DNA of 64,000 nt from positions 1 to 64,000 of the forward strand of contig NZ_JAFRKB010000005.1 in assembly GCF_017431965.1 (NCBI RefSeq). Reading direction: 5' to 3'. How positions within the stretch are numbered: position 1 is the stretch's first letter; every line of letters begins with the position of its first letter. Shown here in pieces: positions 46,947-55,767 of the stretch. The position numbers and the translations under genes were made by a program. The stretch comes from Methanobrevibacter sp. (GTDB lineage Archaea; Methanobacteriota; Methanobacteria; Methanobacteriales; Methanobacteriaceae). The notes below the pieces were generated by a model. It made no database searches and had not been told where the DNA came from. It saw only the letters and a program-made list of their open reading frames with translations.

Positions 46947-48080
46947 ATGAAAAAACAAATTGCGATACTAATTATGGCATTATTAATAATTGCACCAGTT
47001 ATCCAGGATGTATCTGCAACCAAAACTGTTTTCATTACAACAGACAATATTGTAGACCATGATTTTGATGTGAATTTATTAAATTCCATTAAAAAATATA
47101 TACAGGAAATTAGCGGAGGGGAACTTCAAGTCATCATCGATAATCAGGCCCCTGCACCTGGAGAAGGTTCACGGTCAATGCAGGTAACAAGTGATGTGAG
47201 CATAAATTTGGCGGCAGCTGATGCTGGAAACTTCCAATTATTAAGTAATTATAGTACAAATAATGATAAACAGATTATTTTTGTTAATATAGGTGATTAT
47301 GATTTAGACAATCATTCAGACTATCTTAGAAGAGCATGGGACGACAATTATTCCAATGAAAGTCTGGCAGGTTTACGCGCGCCAGGAACATTCCTGAAAA
47401 ATGCGGGAATATATTACATCCAGCCTGCAAAGGAATATCCCGACAACTACCATGATGGCATTTTAAGCCACTACGATGATGAAATGTGTAAAAATATTGC
47501 TCAGGAAATTGTTGATATCATTAATACCCATGGAAACGATACAAGAGTATATAGTGATGAGTTAGTTGTTAAAAATCACATTTCTCCAGAAGGAATGGCA
47601 AATGCAAGTAAAGCTCTAATAAACAGCAATGATACTGAATTTACCGGAAAATACGGTGCTTACACCGGTCCCGAATTATTATACCAAACAAGCGCATATC
47701 TAAATGGTGATGGAATTGACATTCCAAAGAAATATGGCGAACCTGAAGATCCTATGGGCATTTCATTTATGACAAGAGATTCTTATTCAATTTATGATTA
47801 TTTCAAAATGGCTGGAATTGTTAAAGAGTATATGGATGAGAACGGACGTGCGCCGGATTCAATTGAATATGAAGGAGCTCATATCGGATATTATGATTTA
47901 TTGTACAACTTTGCAAAAATAACTCAAAACCATACTGATGCCAAACATATGAACTTTGAAAATGAATATCATTTCGATAAGGTGAATGACTCAGTATTAC
48001 TGCACGTATTCCCATTTGTTTTAATATTTTTCGTATTATTTGTTGCATATTGGGGATATAAGAAAATAAAAAGATTTTAA
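46947..48080 (+). CDS. Surface protein with pseudomurein-binding-like repeat
   Basis: A 377-residue protein. A signal sequence (IAILIMALLIIAPVIQDVSA, 4-23) precedes a domain of unknown fold (TKTVFITTDNIVDHDFDVN..., to about 230). A segment near 275-330 (YFKMAGIVKEYMDENGRAPDS...GYYDLLYNFAKIT) resembles the pseudomurein-binding repeat. A C-terminal helix (FPFVLIFFVLFVAYWGY) has a basic end. It is probably a wall-attached protein acting on or anchoring to pseudomurein; no catalytic motif is recognised. AAGGTAAGAT precedes the ATG. Divergent from the giant adhesin. Confidence 0.72.
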   Translation: MKKQIAILIMALLIIAPVIQDVSATKTVFITTDNIVDHDFDVNLLNSIKKYIQEISGGELQVIIDNQAPAPGEGSRSMQVTSDVSINLAAADAGNFQLLSNYSTNNDKQIIFVNIGDYDLDNHSDYLRRAWDDNYSNESLAGLRAPGTFLKNAGIYYIQPAKEYPDNYHDGILSHYDDEMCKNIAQEIVDIINTHGNDTRVYSDELVVKNHISPEGMANASKALINSNDTEFTGKYGAYTGPELLYQTSAYLNGDGIDIPKKYGEPEDPMGISFMTRDSYSIYDYFKMAGIVKEYMDENGRAPDSIEYEGAHIGYYDLLYNFAKITQNHTDAKHMNFENEYHFDKVNDSVLLHVFPFVLIFFVLFVAYWGYKKIKRF

Positions 48081-48136
48081 GTATTTTAAATAATGTATTG
48101 TTTACTATTTAACTGAATAGATATGGAAGGAAAATT

Positions 48137-48820
48137 ATGAAGAGATATATTTCAGAATTAATAGGAACTATGGTTTTAGTTCTATTCGGATGCGGAAGTG
48201 CTGCAATAGCCGGTGCGGCCTTAGGCAACCTCGGCATTGCAATGGCCTTCGGCTTATCAATTGTGGCAATGGCTTATGTAATTGGTGACATCTCAGGATG
48301 CCACATCAATCCGGCTGTTTCAATAGGCATGTGGATTGATGGGAGAATGGAAGAAAAAGACTTAATAATGTACATCATATTCCAATGCATCGGTGCAATT
48401 ATAGGTATTGCATTGCTTGTAGCAATCATCAACTCTGCTCCTGATCTTGGCGGATACTTGGCAACAGGATTAGGTCAAAACGGATTTGGATCTGCATCAA
48501 GTGTTGGCCTTGATGTTGTAGGTGCAATAATTGTAGAAATTATCTTAACTTTTGTATTTGTATTCACCGTTCTAGGAGTTACCAAAAAAACAGAAAATGC
48601 AACAATCGCAGGAATTGTAATCGGTTTAACTTTAGCATTCGTACACATAATGGGAATCCCATTAACCGGTACTTCAGTTAACCCTGCTCGTAGTTTAGCA
48701 CCTGCATTATTCATGGGAGGACAAGCCCTCCAACAAGTTTGGGTATTTATATTGGCCCCAATCGTCGGTGCTGTAATTGCAGGTTTATTGTTCAAAGCTT
48801 TAGCTTCAGAGGATATTTAA
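48137..48820 (+). CDS. aqpM: Aquaporin
   Basis: A 227-residue MIP channel with six helices and two NPA half-helices: HINPAVS (NPA 58-60) and VNPARS (NPA 182-184, followed by Arg). It should pass water and possibly glycerol or hydrogen sulfide, as known for methanogen AqpM. GGAAGGAAAATT precedes the ATG. An intrinsic-type terminator follows (48808-48845). Confidence 0.96.
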   Translation: MKRYISELIGTMVLVLFGCGSAAIAGAALGNLGIAMAFGLSIVAMAYVIGDISGCHINPAVSIGMWIDGRMEEKDLIMYIIFQCIGAIIGIALLVAIINSAPDLGGYLATGLGQNGFGSASSVGLDVVGAIIVEIILTFVFVFTVLGVTKKTENATIAGIVIGLTLAFVHIMGIPLTGTSVNPARSLAPALFMGGQALQQVWVFILAPIVGAVIAGLLFKALASEDI

Positions 48821-48845
48821 ATCCTCTAACTTTTTTTATTTTTAA
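48808..48845 (+). terminator. Terminator of aqpM
   Basis: AGAGGAT / ATCCTCT (48808-48814 with 48821-48827), then AACTTTTTTTATTTTT. Confidence 0.65.
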
Positions 48846-49534
48846 ATTTTAATGCTTCCAACGTAATTATAACCTCTAATATCTTCAAAATCGTCATTTA
48901 TTTCAAATTCAAATGTTTTCTCATTGGCAACATACATATGGGCTAAACTGATTCCAATATCAATCGGATTCCATTTTTTAAGAATTTGGCGCTTAATGAT
49001 GTTTTGTTTTATTTGATAAACATCAAATCCGTCGCTAGAATGTTTATAAAACCAAGGCTGTGAATTAATAGCTGAAGGCGCAAGCTGTGCCGGTTTTAAT
49101 CTATCATCTTCAAAATCACTAATGTTTGCCAGACTTTTTCTTTTAAACTTGGATATGTCCCTTGTTAAATCATTAGATTTTCCAAAAGCGATTGCAATTA
49201 TAAATTCAGGGTCTTTATTTTTAACTGAAGCCATACCAACCCAACAACTGCCAATACCCCTGCTTTGTAAAAAAAGAGAAACTTGCTGAAAAATAAACCC
49301 AATATTTTCAAGATAATTTTCTTTTTTCTCACTATATAATGCCAGATAGTAAGGTGCACTCCAACGGGTTTTTAAATTTAATCTATCTTTTGTTAAAATC
49401 TCATATCTATAATTTATACCATCATTTAAAGACTTTGCATTTGAAATGAATTCATGAACTGGAGTCATATCCATCGTATCCTCAACATACTTGCGACAAG
49501 ATTTTCTAACATATATCTGATTAGCCAAATTCAT
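48842..49534 (-). CDS. Nitroreductase family protein (TM1586-like)
   Basis: A 230-residue flavin-binding nitroreductase-fold protein, beginning MNLANQIYVRKSCRKY. The flavin-contact segments YVRKSCRKY, GSCWVGMA and APSAINSQPW (in the second half) fit the TM1586-type group, which consists of two halves of the fold. FMN-dependent reductase of unknown substrate. The longer frame to 49810 overlaps the divergent pyrH gene and is rejected; ATG 49534 has GGTGG 6 nt upstream. Confidence 0.85.
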   Translation of the reverse strand: MNLANQIYVRKSCRKYVEDTMDMTPVHEFISNAKSLNDGINYRYEILTKDRLNLKTRWSAPYYLALYSEKKENYLENIGFIFQQVSLFLQSRGIGSCWVGMASVKNKDPEFIIAIAFGKSNDLTRDISKFKRKSLANISDFEDDRLKPAQLAPSAINSQPWFYKHSSDGFDVYQIKQNIIKRQILKKWNPIDIGISLAHMYVANEKTFEFEINDDFEDIRGYNYVGSIKI

Positions 49535-49623
49535 TGAAAACCACCATATGAATACTAGATTTATTTTTCGATTATATAAAATATAAATAATATTGAAAGG
49601 ATATTTATATATAAGGTGAATAT

Positions 49624-50301
49624 ATGAAAATTGTTGTAGCAATTGGAGGATCAATTTTATTGAAAGAATATGACTGTAAAAAATTCCAAGAATACAGTGC
49701 CATCTTAAAAGATTTATCCAAAGAACATGATTTGTTTGTTGTAATCGGCGGCGGAAAACCAGCAAGAGAATACATTGGAGTAGTACGTGACTTGGGCGCT
49801 GGAGAGGCACAATGCGACGATATTGGAATTGAAGTTACAAGAATCAATGCAAAATTAATGTTGTCTGCTCTTGGTGATACAGCATATCAAAGGGTCCCTC
49901 ATAATTTCCAGGAAGCTTTAGAATTCTCAGCCAGTGGAAAAATAATAGTTATGGGAGGAACTGAACCTGCACACAGTACTGATGCCGTTTCAGCGATTCT
50001 CGCAGAATATATCAATGCTGATAAATTAATCAACTTGACTTCCGTTGACGGAATGTATACAAAAGACCCTAACAAATTTGAAGATGCTGAACTTGTCCCT
50101 GAAATCACAGCGACTGATTTGCTTGACTTTTTAAGCGGTAAGGATGTCAAAGCCGGAACCTATGAATTCTTTGACACAACAGCAGTTCAAATGATAAAAA
50201 GATCCAACTTGGAAACTGTTATAACTAACGGTTTTGAACCTGAAAACCTAATTAAAGCCGTCAATGGCGAAAAAATAGGTACTAAAATCATAAACGAATA
50301 G
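49624..50301 (+). CDS. pyrH: UMP kinase (archaeal type)
   Basis: A 225-residue amino-acid-kinase-fold enzyme: AIGGSILL at the start, [14 protein letters not shown], a [14 protein letters not shown] nucleotide site and [12 protein letters not shown]. It makes UDP from UMP with ATP. Archaeal PyrH lacks the bacterial GTP regulation. AGGTGAATAT precedes the ATG. A TatD gene follows 8 nt after. Confidence 0.96.
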   Translation: MKIVVAIGGSILLKEYDCKKFQEYSAILKDLSKEHDLFVVIGGGKPAREYIGVVRDLGAGEAQCDDIGIEVTRINAKLMLSALGDTAYQRVPHNFQEALEFSASGKIIVMGGTEPAHSTDAVSAILAEYINADKLINLTSVDGMYTKDPNKFEDAELVPEITATDLLDFLSGKDVKAGTYEFFDTTAVQMIKRSNLETVITNGFEPENLIKAVNGEKIGTKIINE

Positions 50302-50309
50302 GTGGTTTG

Positions 50310-51095
50310 GTGGATAATCTCATCGATATCGGTTTAAACCTAATGCACAAATCATTTAGAAAGGACCGAGTAGAAATTATCGAAGAAGCGAAAAAAGTTG
50401 GAGTCAATCAATTCATCATCACAGGAACCAATGTGCATTCAAGCCAAATGGCAGCGGAATATGCATCAAAATATCCCGAAACACTATTTTCAACATCAGG
50501 AGTGCATCCCCATGATGCAAAGACATGCAATGGCCATACCATTAATGAATTGGAAAAAATGTCTAAAAACGGCTCCGTGGTAGCAATTGGAGAATGTGGT
50601 CTTGACTATAACCGAAACTTTTCACCGCAGGATTTGCAAAGAAAATGGTTTGAAGCACAGGTAGAACTTGCACAAAGACTAGATATGCCGTTGTTTTTGC
50701 ATGAAAGGGAAGCACACAAAGATTTGTACAACATACTTGAAAAATATGATGTAGGCGAGAAATCCGTTGTCCATTGCTTTACCGGAACCAAAAGTGAAGC
50801 TGAAAATTATGTTGATTTAGGATGTTACATTGGAGTTACCGGATGGATTTGTGATATGAAAAGAGGAAGAGACTTGCAAGAAGCTGTGAGTGCGATTCCG
50901 CCCGAAAAATTAATGATTGAAACTGATGCACCATTCTTGATACCAAAAAACTTTGATGTAAAACCTAAAAAAAATAGGAACGAACCGAAATATTTACCTC
51001 ATATCCTCGAAACAATTGCACTCTGCATGGGTCTTGATAAGGAAGAACTTGCAGTTCAGGTTACTAAAAATACTAAAGAATTTTTTAAAATATAG
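50310..51095 (+). CDS. tatD: TatD family hydrolase (metal-dependent DNase)
   Basis: A 261-residue TIM-barrel with the TatD pattern: SGVHPHDAKT, VAIGECGLDYNRN, LFLHEREAH, VHCFTGTKSEA and IETDAPFL. Expected metal-dependent 3'-5' exonuclease or deoxyribonuclease. The start is taken as GTG 50310 because GGTGGT (50301-50306) leaves only 3 nt to it and none to TTG 50307. In a run with pyrH and the zinc-ribbon gene. Confidence 0.92.
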   Translation: MDNLIDIGLNLMHKSFRKDRVEIIEEAKKVGVNQFIITGTNVHSSQMAAEYASKYPETLFSTSGVHPHDAKTCNGHTINELEKMSKNGSVVAIGECGLDYNRNFSPQDLQRKWFEAQVELAQRLDMPLFLHEREAHKDLYNILEKYDVGEKSVVHCFTGTKSEAENYVDLGCYIGVTGWICDMKRGRDLQEAVSAIPPEKLMIETDAPFLIPKNFDVKPKKNRNEPKYLPHILETIALCMGLDKEELAVQVTKNTKEFFKI

Positions 51096-51106
51096 GAGAT
51101 GAAAAA

Positions 51107-51298
51107 ATGGCAGTAGAACCTCACAAACATTGCCCAATATGTGGAACCCCAATACCTTTAAACGAACTTGTATGCTCACCAGATTGCCAAAAAGTCTGGG
51201 ATGCAAGATTAGCACAAACTAAAAGAACCAGATTAATATTATATGTGGTTATAGCAATATTCCTAATTATCTGGGCAATAATGACTTTTATGAAATAG
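51107..51298 (+). CDS. DUF2116-type zinc-ribbon membrane protein
   Basis: A 63-residue protein. An N-terminal zinc ribbon (CPICG at 10-14, CSPDCQ at 28-33) and one C-terminal helix ([19 protein letters not shown]). It resembles the small DUF2116 Zn-ribbon proteins of euryarchaea. The next gene's GTGAT ribosome-binding sequence overlaps its stop. Function unknown. Confidence 0.88.
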   Translation: MAVEPHKHCPICGTPIPLNELVCSPDCQKVWDARLAQTKRTRLILYVVIAIFLIIWAIMTFMK

Positions 51299-51306
51299 TG
51301 ATATTA

Positions 51307-51630
51307 ATGATTCTAACCTCATCAAATACCTTGGCTGATAAAAAGATAATCGATTATAAAGGATTGGTTACCGGAGAGTCACTCATCGGCGCCAATATCT
51401 ACAAAGATTTATTTTCAGGAGTTCGTGATGTTGTAGGCGGAAGAACCTCCAAATATGAAGAAGAGCTTAAAAAAGCAAGAGACATTGCTTTAGAGAGTAT
51501 GGAAGAAAAAGCTGAAGCTTTAGGTGCAAATGCAATTATCGGACTTAAAATATCTTATGACAATCTTGGCGGCACTATGGGAAATACAATCCTTGTAACG
51601 GCTTATGGTACTGCCGTTCATTTTGAATAA
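51307..51630 (+). CDS. YbjQ family protein
   Basis: A 107-residue protein with the YbjQ fold: [15 protein letters not shown] start, [26 protein letters not shown] and [12 protein letters not shown]. Homologues form pentamers and are labelled heavy-metal-binding, without clear function. I took ATG 51307 (GTGAT 4 nt upstream) rather than GTG 51298. A membrane protein with a related C-terminal domain follows after 1 nt. Confidence 0.88.
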   Translation: MILTSSNTLADKKIIDYKGLVTGESLIGANIYKDLFSGVRDVVGGRTSKYEEELKKARDIALESMEEKAEALGANAIIGLKISYDNLGGTMGNTILVTAYGTAVHFE

Positions 51631-51631
51631 C

Positions 51632-52483
51632 ATGAAAATTAGAAATACTGAAATTGACATCAGACATGCTCTGAGAGTACTTTTCTGTATCGGCGCAGGT
51701 ACTGCAATAGGACTTTTAGTTTATGGTATTTTTTTATATTTCCATATCGACATTTTCGGTTGGAATCTAGGTTTGATTTTCGCCCCATTGGCTGCAGGTT
51801 ATGTTGAAACTGTTCTTGCAAATAGGATTATCGGTGAAAATACAGGTGCAATAAGTGCATTCATTCTTTTTATAGATACAACATTTTACAGTTTTATCCT
51901 AAAAAATCCAACATTAGGAGTTAATTTAATAACTGCCGGATCAATAATTGTTATCTTACAAGCGGCATTTCCAACATTGATAAACTATATTCTTCTAGTT
52001 GTACTTGGAGGAATTTTTTCAAATTTCCTAAAAGGCTTGAAAAACTTTGTTAAAAAAATTGAAGATGCATATGCAAACCGACACCTGTTTTTTTGGGACA
52101 GTCCTCCTGAAAAAATCGAAGATGAAGAAATAACTTTATTTGACGAAGTTGAAAGTAACAATAAACTGAATAGCCTTGATTTTTACTTTATAACCAGTAC
52201 AGATATAGTCGATAGAAAACATGAAATTATTGGAGTTTTCCAAAGTCAGGTGATTTTAAAAAGGGATACACATTTGGTTCATGCGGACATTGGAGAATTT
52301 GAGCTTAAAACACTAAATTATATTAAACAGGGAAAAGACGAATGTTTAATAAAACTATCTGAAAAGATTAAATCCCATGGTGGAAACGGGATTCTGAATT
52401 TGGAAATTCATTATAGCCTTGTTGGACTTGGTGGAGATGACTTCCATATAAGCGCTACTGGAATCGGACTTTATATCCCTTAA
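51632..52483 (+). CDS. Membrane protein with C-terminal YbjQ-like domain
   Basis: A 283-residue protein. About four hydrophobic helices fill residues 10-130. A charged linker and a C-terminal segment (185-283, FYFITSTDIVDRKHEIIGVFQSQVI...HGGNGILNLEIHYSL) then echo the YbjQ fold of the preceding gene. Start ATG 51632, one base after the YbjQ stop (TAACATG). The pair probably works together at the membrane. Function unknown. Confidence 0.7.
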   Translation: MKIRNTEIDIRHALRVLFCIGAGTAIGLLVYGIFLYFHIDIFGWNLGLIFAPLAAGYVETVLANRIIGENTGAISAFILFIDTTFYSFILKNPTLGVNLITAGSIIVILQAAFPTLINYILLVVLGGIFSNFLKGLKNFVKKIEDAYANRHLFFWDSPPEKIEDEEITLFDEVESNNKLNSLDFYFITSTDIVDRKHEIIGVFQSQVILKRDTHLVHADIGEFELKTLNYIKQGKDECLIKLSEKIKSHGGNGILNLEIHYSLVGLGGDDFHISATGIGLYIP

Positions 52484-52499
52484 AAAATTCTGAACTGAA

Positions 52500-53318
52500 T
52501 TAAGGTAGAATACCCAACATCTTTAATGCCATGTACACCACTAAAACAGAAAATACTATTTTTAATTTCTTTTGAGGAACTTTATGAGCCATTTTAGCTC
52601 CAAATGATGCGAACGGTACTGAAAAACAAGCTATCAAAATAAAATTAATAATGCTTACATATCCAATTGAATATGGGAATGTGCTAACGCCCCAACCGGA
52701 TACTATATATGACAAAAATCCTCCGATGGCAGTTAGACTAATGAATATTGAGGATGTTCCAATAGCTTCTATTAATGAAAAACCTAAAAGCGCTGTTAAA
52801 ATAACTATTAGGAATACTCCGCCTCCGATGCCTAAAAGACCAGATGCGAATCCAACCAAAATTCCGATGACAGCACAGGAAATCAGATTGAATGGAATTT
52901 TTGCTTCTTCCCTTTCCTTGTTCAAATCAACAATATTCTTAATTGCAACAAATAACAGCAAACACCCGAATATTATTTCCAAAGTTCGTGACGGAAGTCC
53001 TGAAGCTACAAAACCTCCAACAGCACCACCAACTATTCCGAATATCCCCAACTGCAAACCTGGTTTTACAATTCCATCTAAAGATTTTGTGTGTCTGTAT
53101 GCTCCGCTAAATGCGGTCGGAATAATAATGGCCAGACTTGTTCCTATTGATATGAGCATTGCAAGATTAGGTTCAACTCCAATGTATTTTAACAGGAAAT
53201 ACTGTAAAGGAACTATTAAAAACCCACCGCCTACACCCAAAAGTCCAGATGCAAAACCGGCGCAGATACCTATTAAAATCAAGCCTATGAAATATTCAAT
53301 TGGAAACATAATCATCAT
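52500..53318 (-). CDS. TauE/SafE family permease
   Basis: A 272-residue protein with eight helices in two homologous halves, each with the family motif: GLLGVGGGFLIVPLQ near 22-36 and GLLGIGGGVFLIVIL near 160-174. Sulfite, sulfoacetate or organosulfur export is known for some members; substrate here unknown. ATG at 53318, 53315 or 53309 all possible. Confidence 0.9.
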   Translation of the reverse strand: MMIMFPIEYFIGLILIGICAGFASGLLGVGGGFLIVPLQYFLLKYIGVEPNLAMLISIGTSLAIIIPTAFSGAYRHTKSLDGIVKPGLQLGIFGIVGGAVGGFVASGLPSRTLEIIFGCLLLFVAIKNIVDLNKEREEAKIPFNLISCAVIGILVGFASGLLGIGGGVFLIVILTALLGFSLIEAIGTSSIFISLTAIGGFLSYIVSGWGVSTFPYSIGYVSIINFILIACFSVPFASFGAKMAHKVPQKKLKIVFSVLVVYMALKMLGILP

Positions 53319-53351
53319 TTATTTAAACTATTAATACTTAAATTATTGTTA

Positions 53352-54422
53352 ATGAGAGTTAATAAAACTATCATAATTGGATTAATATTTATGCTCCTTG
53401 CGGGAGTGATATTTGTAAGCGACATTCTTAACCCAATTATAAGACCAATTACTTATCAATTCTTAATGGGATCATCTAAAGGGAAAGACATAATATTTTT
53501 TGGTCTTTTAGGATTATTCTTAATATTGTCTCAGGTAATTGACAGAGATATTGACACCACCAAATATTTGAAAATCTCAATGATTATCGGTTTTGCCACA
53601 TTGGTATTGGGAATTCTTTTGGAAGTTGTGTTTAGATTGCAAATGGGAATCAAACTCAACACCATTTTTGCATCCATGTCAAACACAATGAGTACTACAA
53701 GCATCTTGCATACTCACCTGTTAAAGTCCATTTTAGGAGCAGTTTTGACCCAGATTATTGGGCCATTCATTCAAAGTGACATCAACACAGGAGTTGGTCT
53801 ATACAAATATCTTCCAGATTTTAGTTTTTTAGTAATCTTGCTAATCCCAATATTGTTTGTAACACTTGTTCTAGCAATGCAAAAATGTCCATGGCTTACA
53901 AATCTTTTGATTGCATTCTTTTCAAGCTGTCTAATAATTGGAGCCATTGACGGAGGAATGTTTGCAACACCATCATACGTAGGATTATTAGGATTATATT
54001 TAGTTTATAGAAATGGTTATTATCTAAACTACATTGTCGGAAAAGCATTGGGCGATGAAACATTACTTAATGAAAATGAAGCTATCCAACCGGTTTATAG
54101 GAATCGTGACTTTAGCAAAATCAGATATTTATTTAATCGATTTTTAATTTACTTTGTCGTGATTGTTATGATAATTTTAAGATTCACCATCGCATTTGCT
54201 GGAGCCGAACCGGATTACTATACTGTAAATATCGCAAATTCCGCTGATGACATTGATTTTGGCAACATTCCAATGGAAAAAATCAGTCAAAACAATAACA
54301 TCACCACATATCATGTCAACTCACAGTACAATGAGATGACATTGTTAAATGATTTGAAAGTTCCTTTAAACAATTCGTGCGAGTACTATACTGTAAGCTG
54401 GAATGCCTATTCTTATTTGTGA
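53352..54422 (+). CDS. Multi-pass membrane protein, unknown
   Basis: A 356-residue protein not recognised as a family. About eight helices run to residue 290. A short outer domain of about 70 residues follows at the C-terminus (PDYYTVNIANSADDIDFGNIP...), with several N-x-S/T sequons. ATG 53352; a TTG two codons earlier is unlikely. Stands between the TauE-like gene (divergent) and the EamA gene on the same strand. Confidence 0.7.
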   Translation: MRVNKTIIIGLIFMLLAGVIFVSDILNPIIRPITYQFLMGSSKGKDIIFFGLLGLFLILSQVIDRDIDTTKYLKISMIIGFATLVLGILLEVVFRLQMGIKLNTIFASMSNTMSTTSILHTHLLKSILGAVLTQIIGPFIQSDINTGVGLYKYLPDFSFLVILLIPILFVTLVLAMQKCPWLTNLLIAFFSSCLIIGAIDGGMFATPSYVGLLGLYLVYRNGYYLNYIVGKALGDETLLNENEAIQPVYRNRDFSKIRYLFNRFLIYFVVIVMIILRFTIAFAGAEPDYYTVNIANSADDIDFGNIPMEKISQNNNITTYHVNSQYNEMTLLNDLKVPLNNSCEYYTVSWNAYSYL

Positions 54423-54474
54423 AAAATAGATTTTTATAGAAATCATTATATTTTTTTAAACCAAACTTTAACTA

Positions 54475-55356
54475 ATGAAAAAAATCTACCTAATTTTACC
54501 AATCCTTGCAGGAATCATGTTTGGGTCAACCGGAATATTTGTGCGCACATTGACTCAAAATGGAATTGATTCGACAACCCTCCTGTTTTTAAGGTTTTCA
54601 ATAGCCACCATCCCAATCCTGCTGGCCATCATATTGACCGATAAAGAATTGTTTAAAATAGATTTATCGGATTTTCCGCTATTTTTAGTATGTGCAATTT
54701 GCATTATTGGGCTTAACTTATGCTATAACGAATCCATGAATATGATACCATTATCTCTTGCAGCAGTATTGCTGTCTCTAGCCCCGATTTATGTATTAAT
54801 TTTTGCATATATATTATTTGGAGAAAAAATTACCTCAAAAAAGTTAGTTTGTATGTTTTTGGCCATTTTTGGATGTTTATTAATGACTGGAATTTTAGAA
54901 GATATTATGACATCCATCCCATTATTCGGAATCCTATTGGGCATCGGTGCAGGCTTATTTTGGGCAATTTACCTAATGGCTTCCAAAAAATCAATTGAAA
55001 CTGGAAAACATACATATACCATTTTATTTTACTCAATAATCTTTATTTCAATTTCATTGATTCCATTTACTAATTTTGGCCAGATTACAAGTTTTGTTTC
55101 AATTAATCCAATTTTAACAATAATATTTTTAACAATACACTCCACATTTTCATTCGCACTACCCTACATCCTCTCAACAGTAAGTTTGAACTATATTGAT
55201 TCTGGGGTTTCATCAATATTCTTATCAGGTTCAGAACCTCTTGCAGCATTAATTTTTGGATTAATATTATACTCTGAAATTCCATCAATTCTGATGTTTT
55301 TTGGATTATTGTTATCAATAATCGCAATGATATTTCTCAGCAAAACAAATACCTAA
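54475..55356 (+). CDS. EamA/DMT family transporter
   Basis: A 293-residue drug/metabolite transporter with ten helices and two EamA halves (FGSTGIFVRTL...; GAGLFWAIYLMASKKS...). The second half ends SGSEPLAALIFGLILYSEIPS, as in the family. Exports or imports small metabolites; not specified. Confidence 0.9.
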   Translation: MKKIYLILPILAGIMFGSTGIFVRTLTQNGIDSTTLLFLRFSIATIPILLAIILTDKELFKIDLSDFPLFLVCAICIIGLNLCYNESMNMIPLSLAAVLLSLAPIYVLIFAYILFGEKITSKKLVCMFLAIFGCLLMTGILEDIMTSIPLFGILLGIGAGLFWAIYLMASKKSIETGKHTYTILFYSIIFISISLIPFTNFGQITSFVSINPILTIIFLTIHSTFSFALPYILSTVSLNYIDSGVSSIFLSGSEPLAALIFGLILYSEIPSILMFFGLLLSIIAMIFLSKTNT

Positions 55357-55464
55357 TACAACAAATTATACACGAAATTCATTAAAATTATCTAAAACTA
55401 CCAAAGTATTTATTACTAACTTCTATTATAATTAATAACAACTAGTTAAATGGAGGTAAACAAT

Positions 55465-55683
55465 ATGGTAAACGCTATACTTGCAGCAATATTGTCCTTT
55501 TTTATCCCAGGTTTAGGTCAAGCTTTAGCTGGAGACATTAAAAAAGGTGTAATATTCTTCGTAATTGCAATAGTATTAGGTTTCATTTTAGGATGGATAT
55601 TCGGAATGGGAATCATTACATACATTGTTGCTCTTATTTACGATTTATATGCTGCTTATGATGCATATAACATGGCAAAATAA
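55465..55683 (+). CDS. Small two-helix membrane protein
   Basis: A 72-residue protein with a short amphipathic start (ILAAILSFFIPGLGQALAGDIKKG) and two helices. The IPGLGQ-x-x-x-G-x-x-x-x-G motif is like TM2/TIGR-type small membrane proteins widespread in archaea. ATG 55465 is supported by GGAGG 8 nt upstream; ATG 55450 overlaps that site. A stem-loop terminator follows. Confidence 0.85.
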   Translation: MVNAILAAILSFFIPGLGQALAGDIKKGVIFFVIAIVLGFILGWIFGMGIITYIVALIYDLYAAYDAYNMAK

Positions 55684-55725
55684 GGTTAAAATATTTTATT
55701 TTAACCAATTTTTTCTTTTTTTAAA
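55684..55725 (+). terminator. Hairpin plus T-tract
   Basis: GGTTAAAAT / ATTTTAACC (55684-55706, loop ATTTT), then AATTTTTTCTTTTTTT. Confidence 0.65.
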
Positions 55726-55767
55726 ATTTTACAAAAACTTATTAATTCTAAAATTAAATTTTAACAT

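Noticed and set aside
49535-49810. 92-residue hydrophobic extension of the nitroreductase
   Set aside because: Antisense to the start of pyrH and its promoter; ATG 49534 has a good ribosome binding site.
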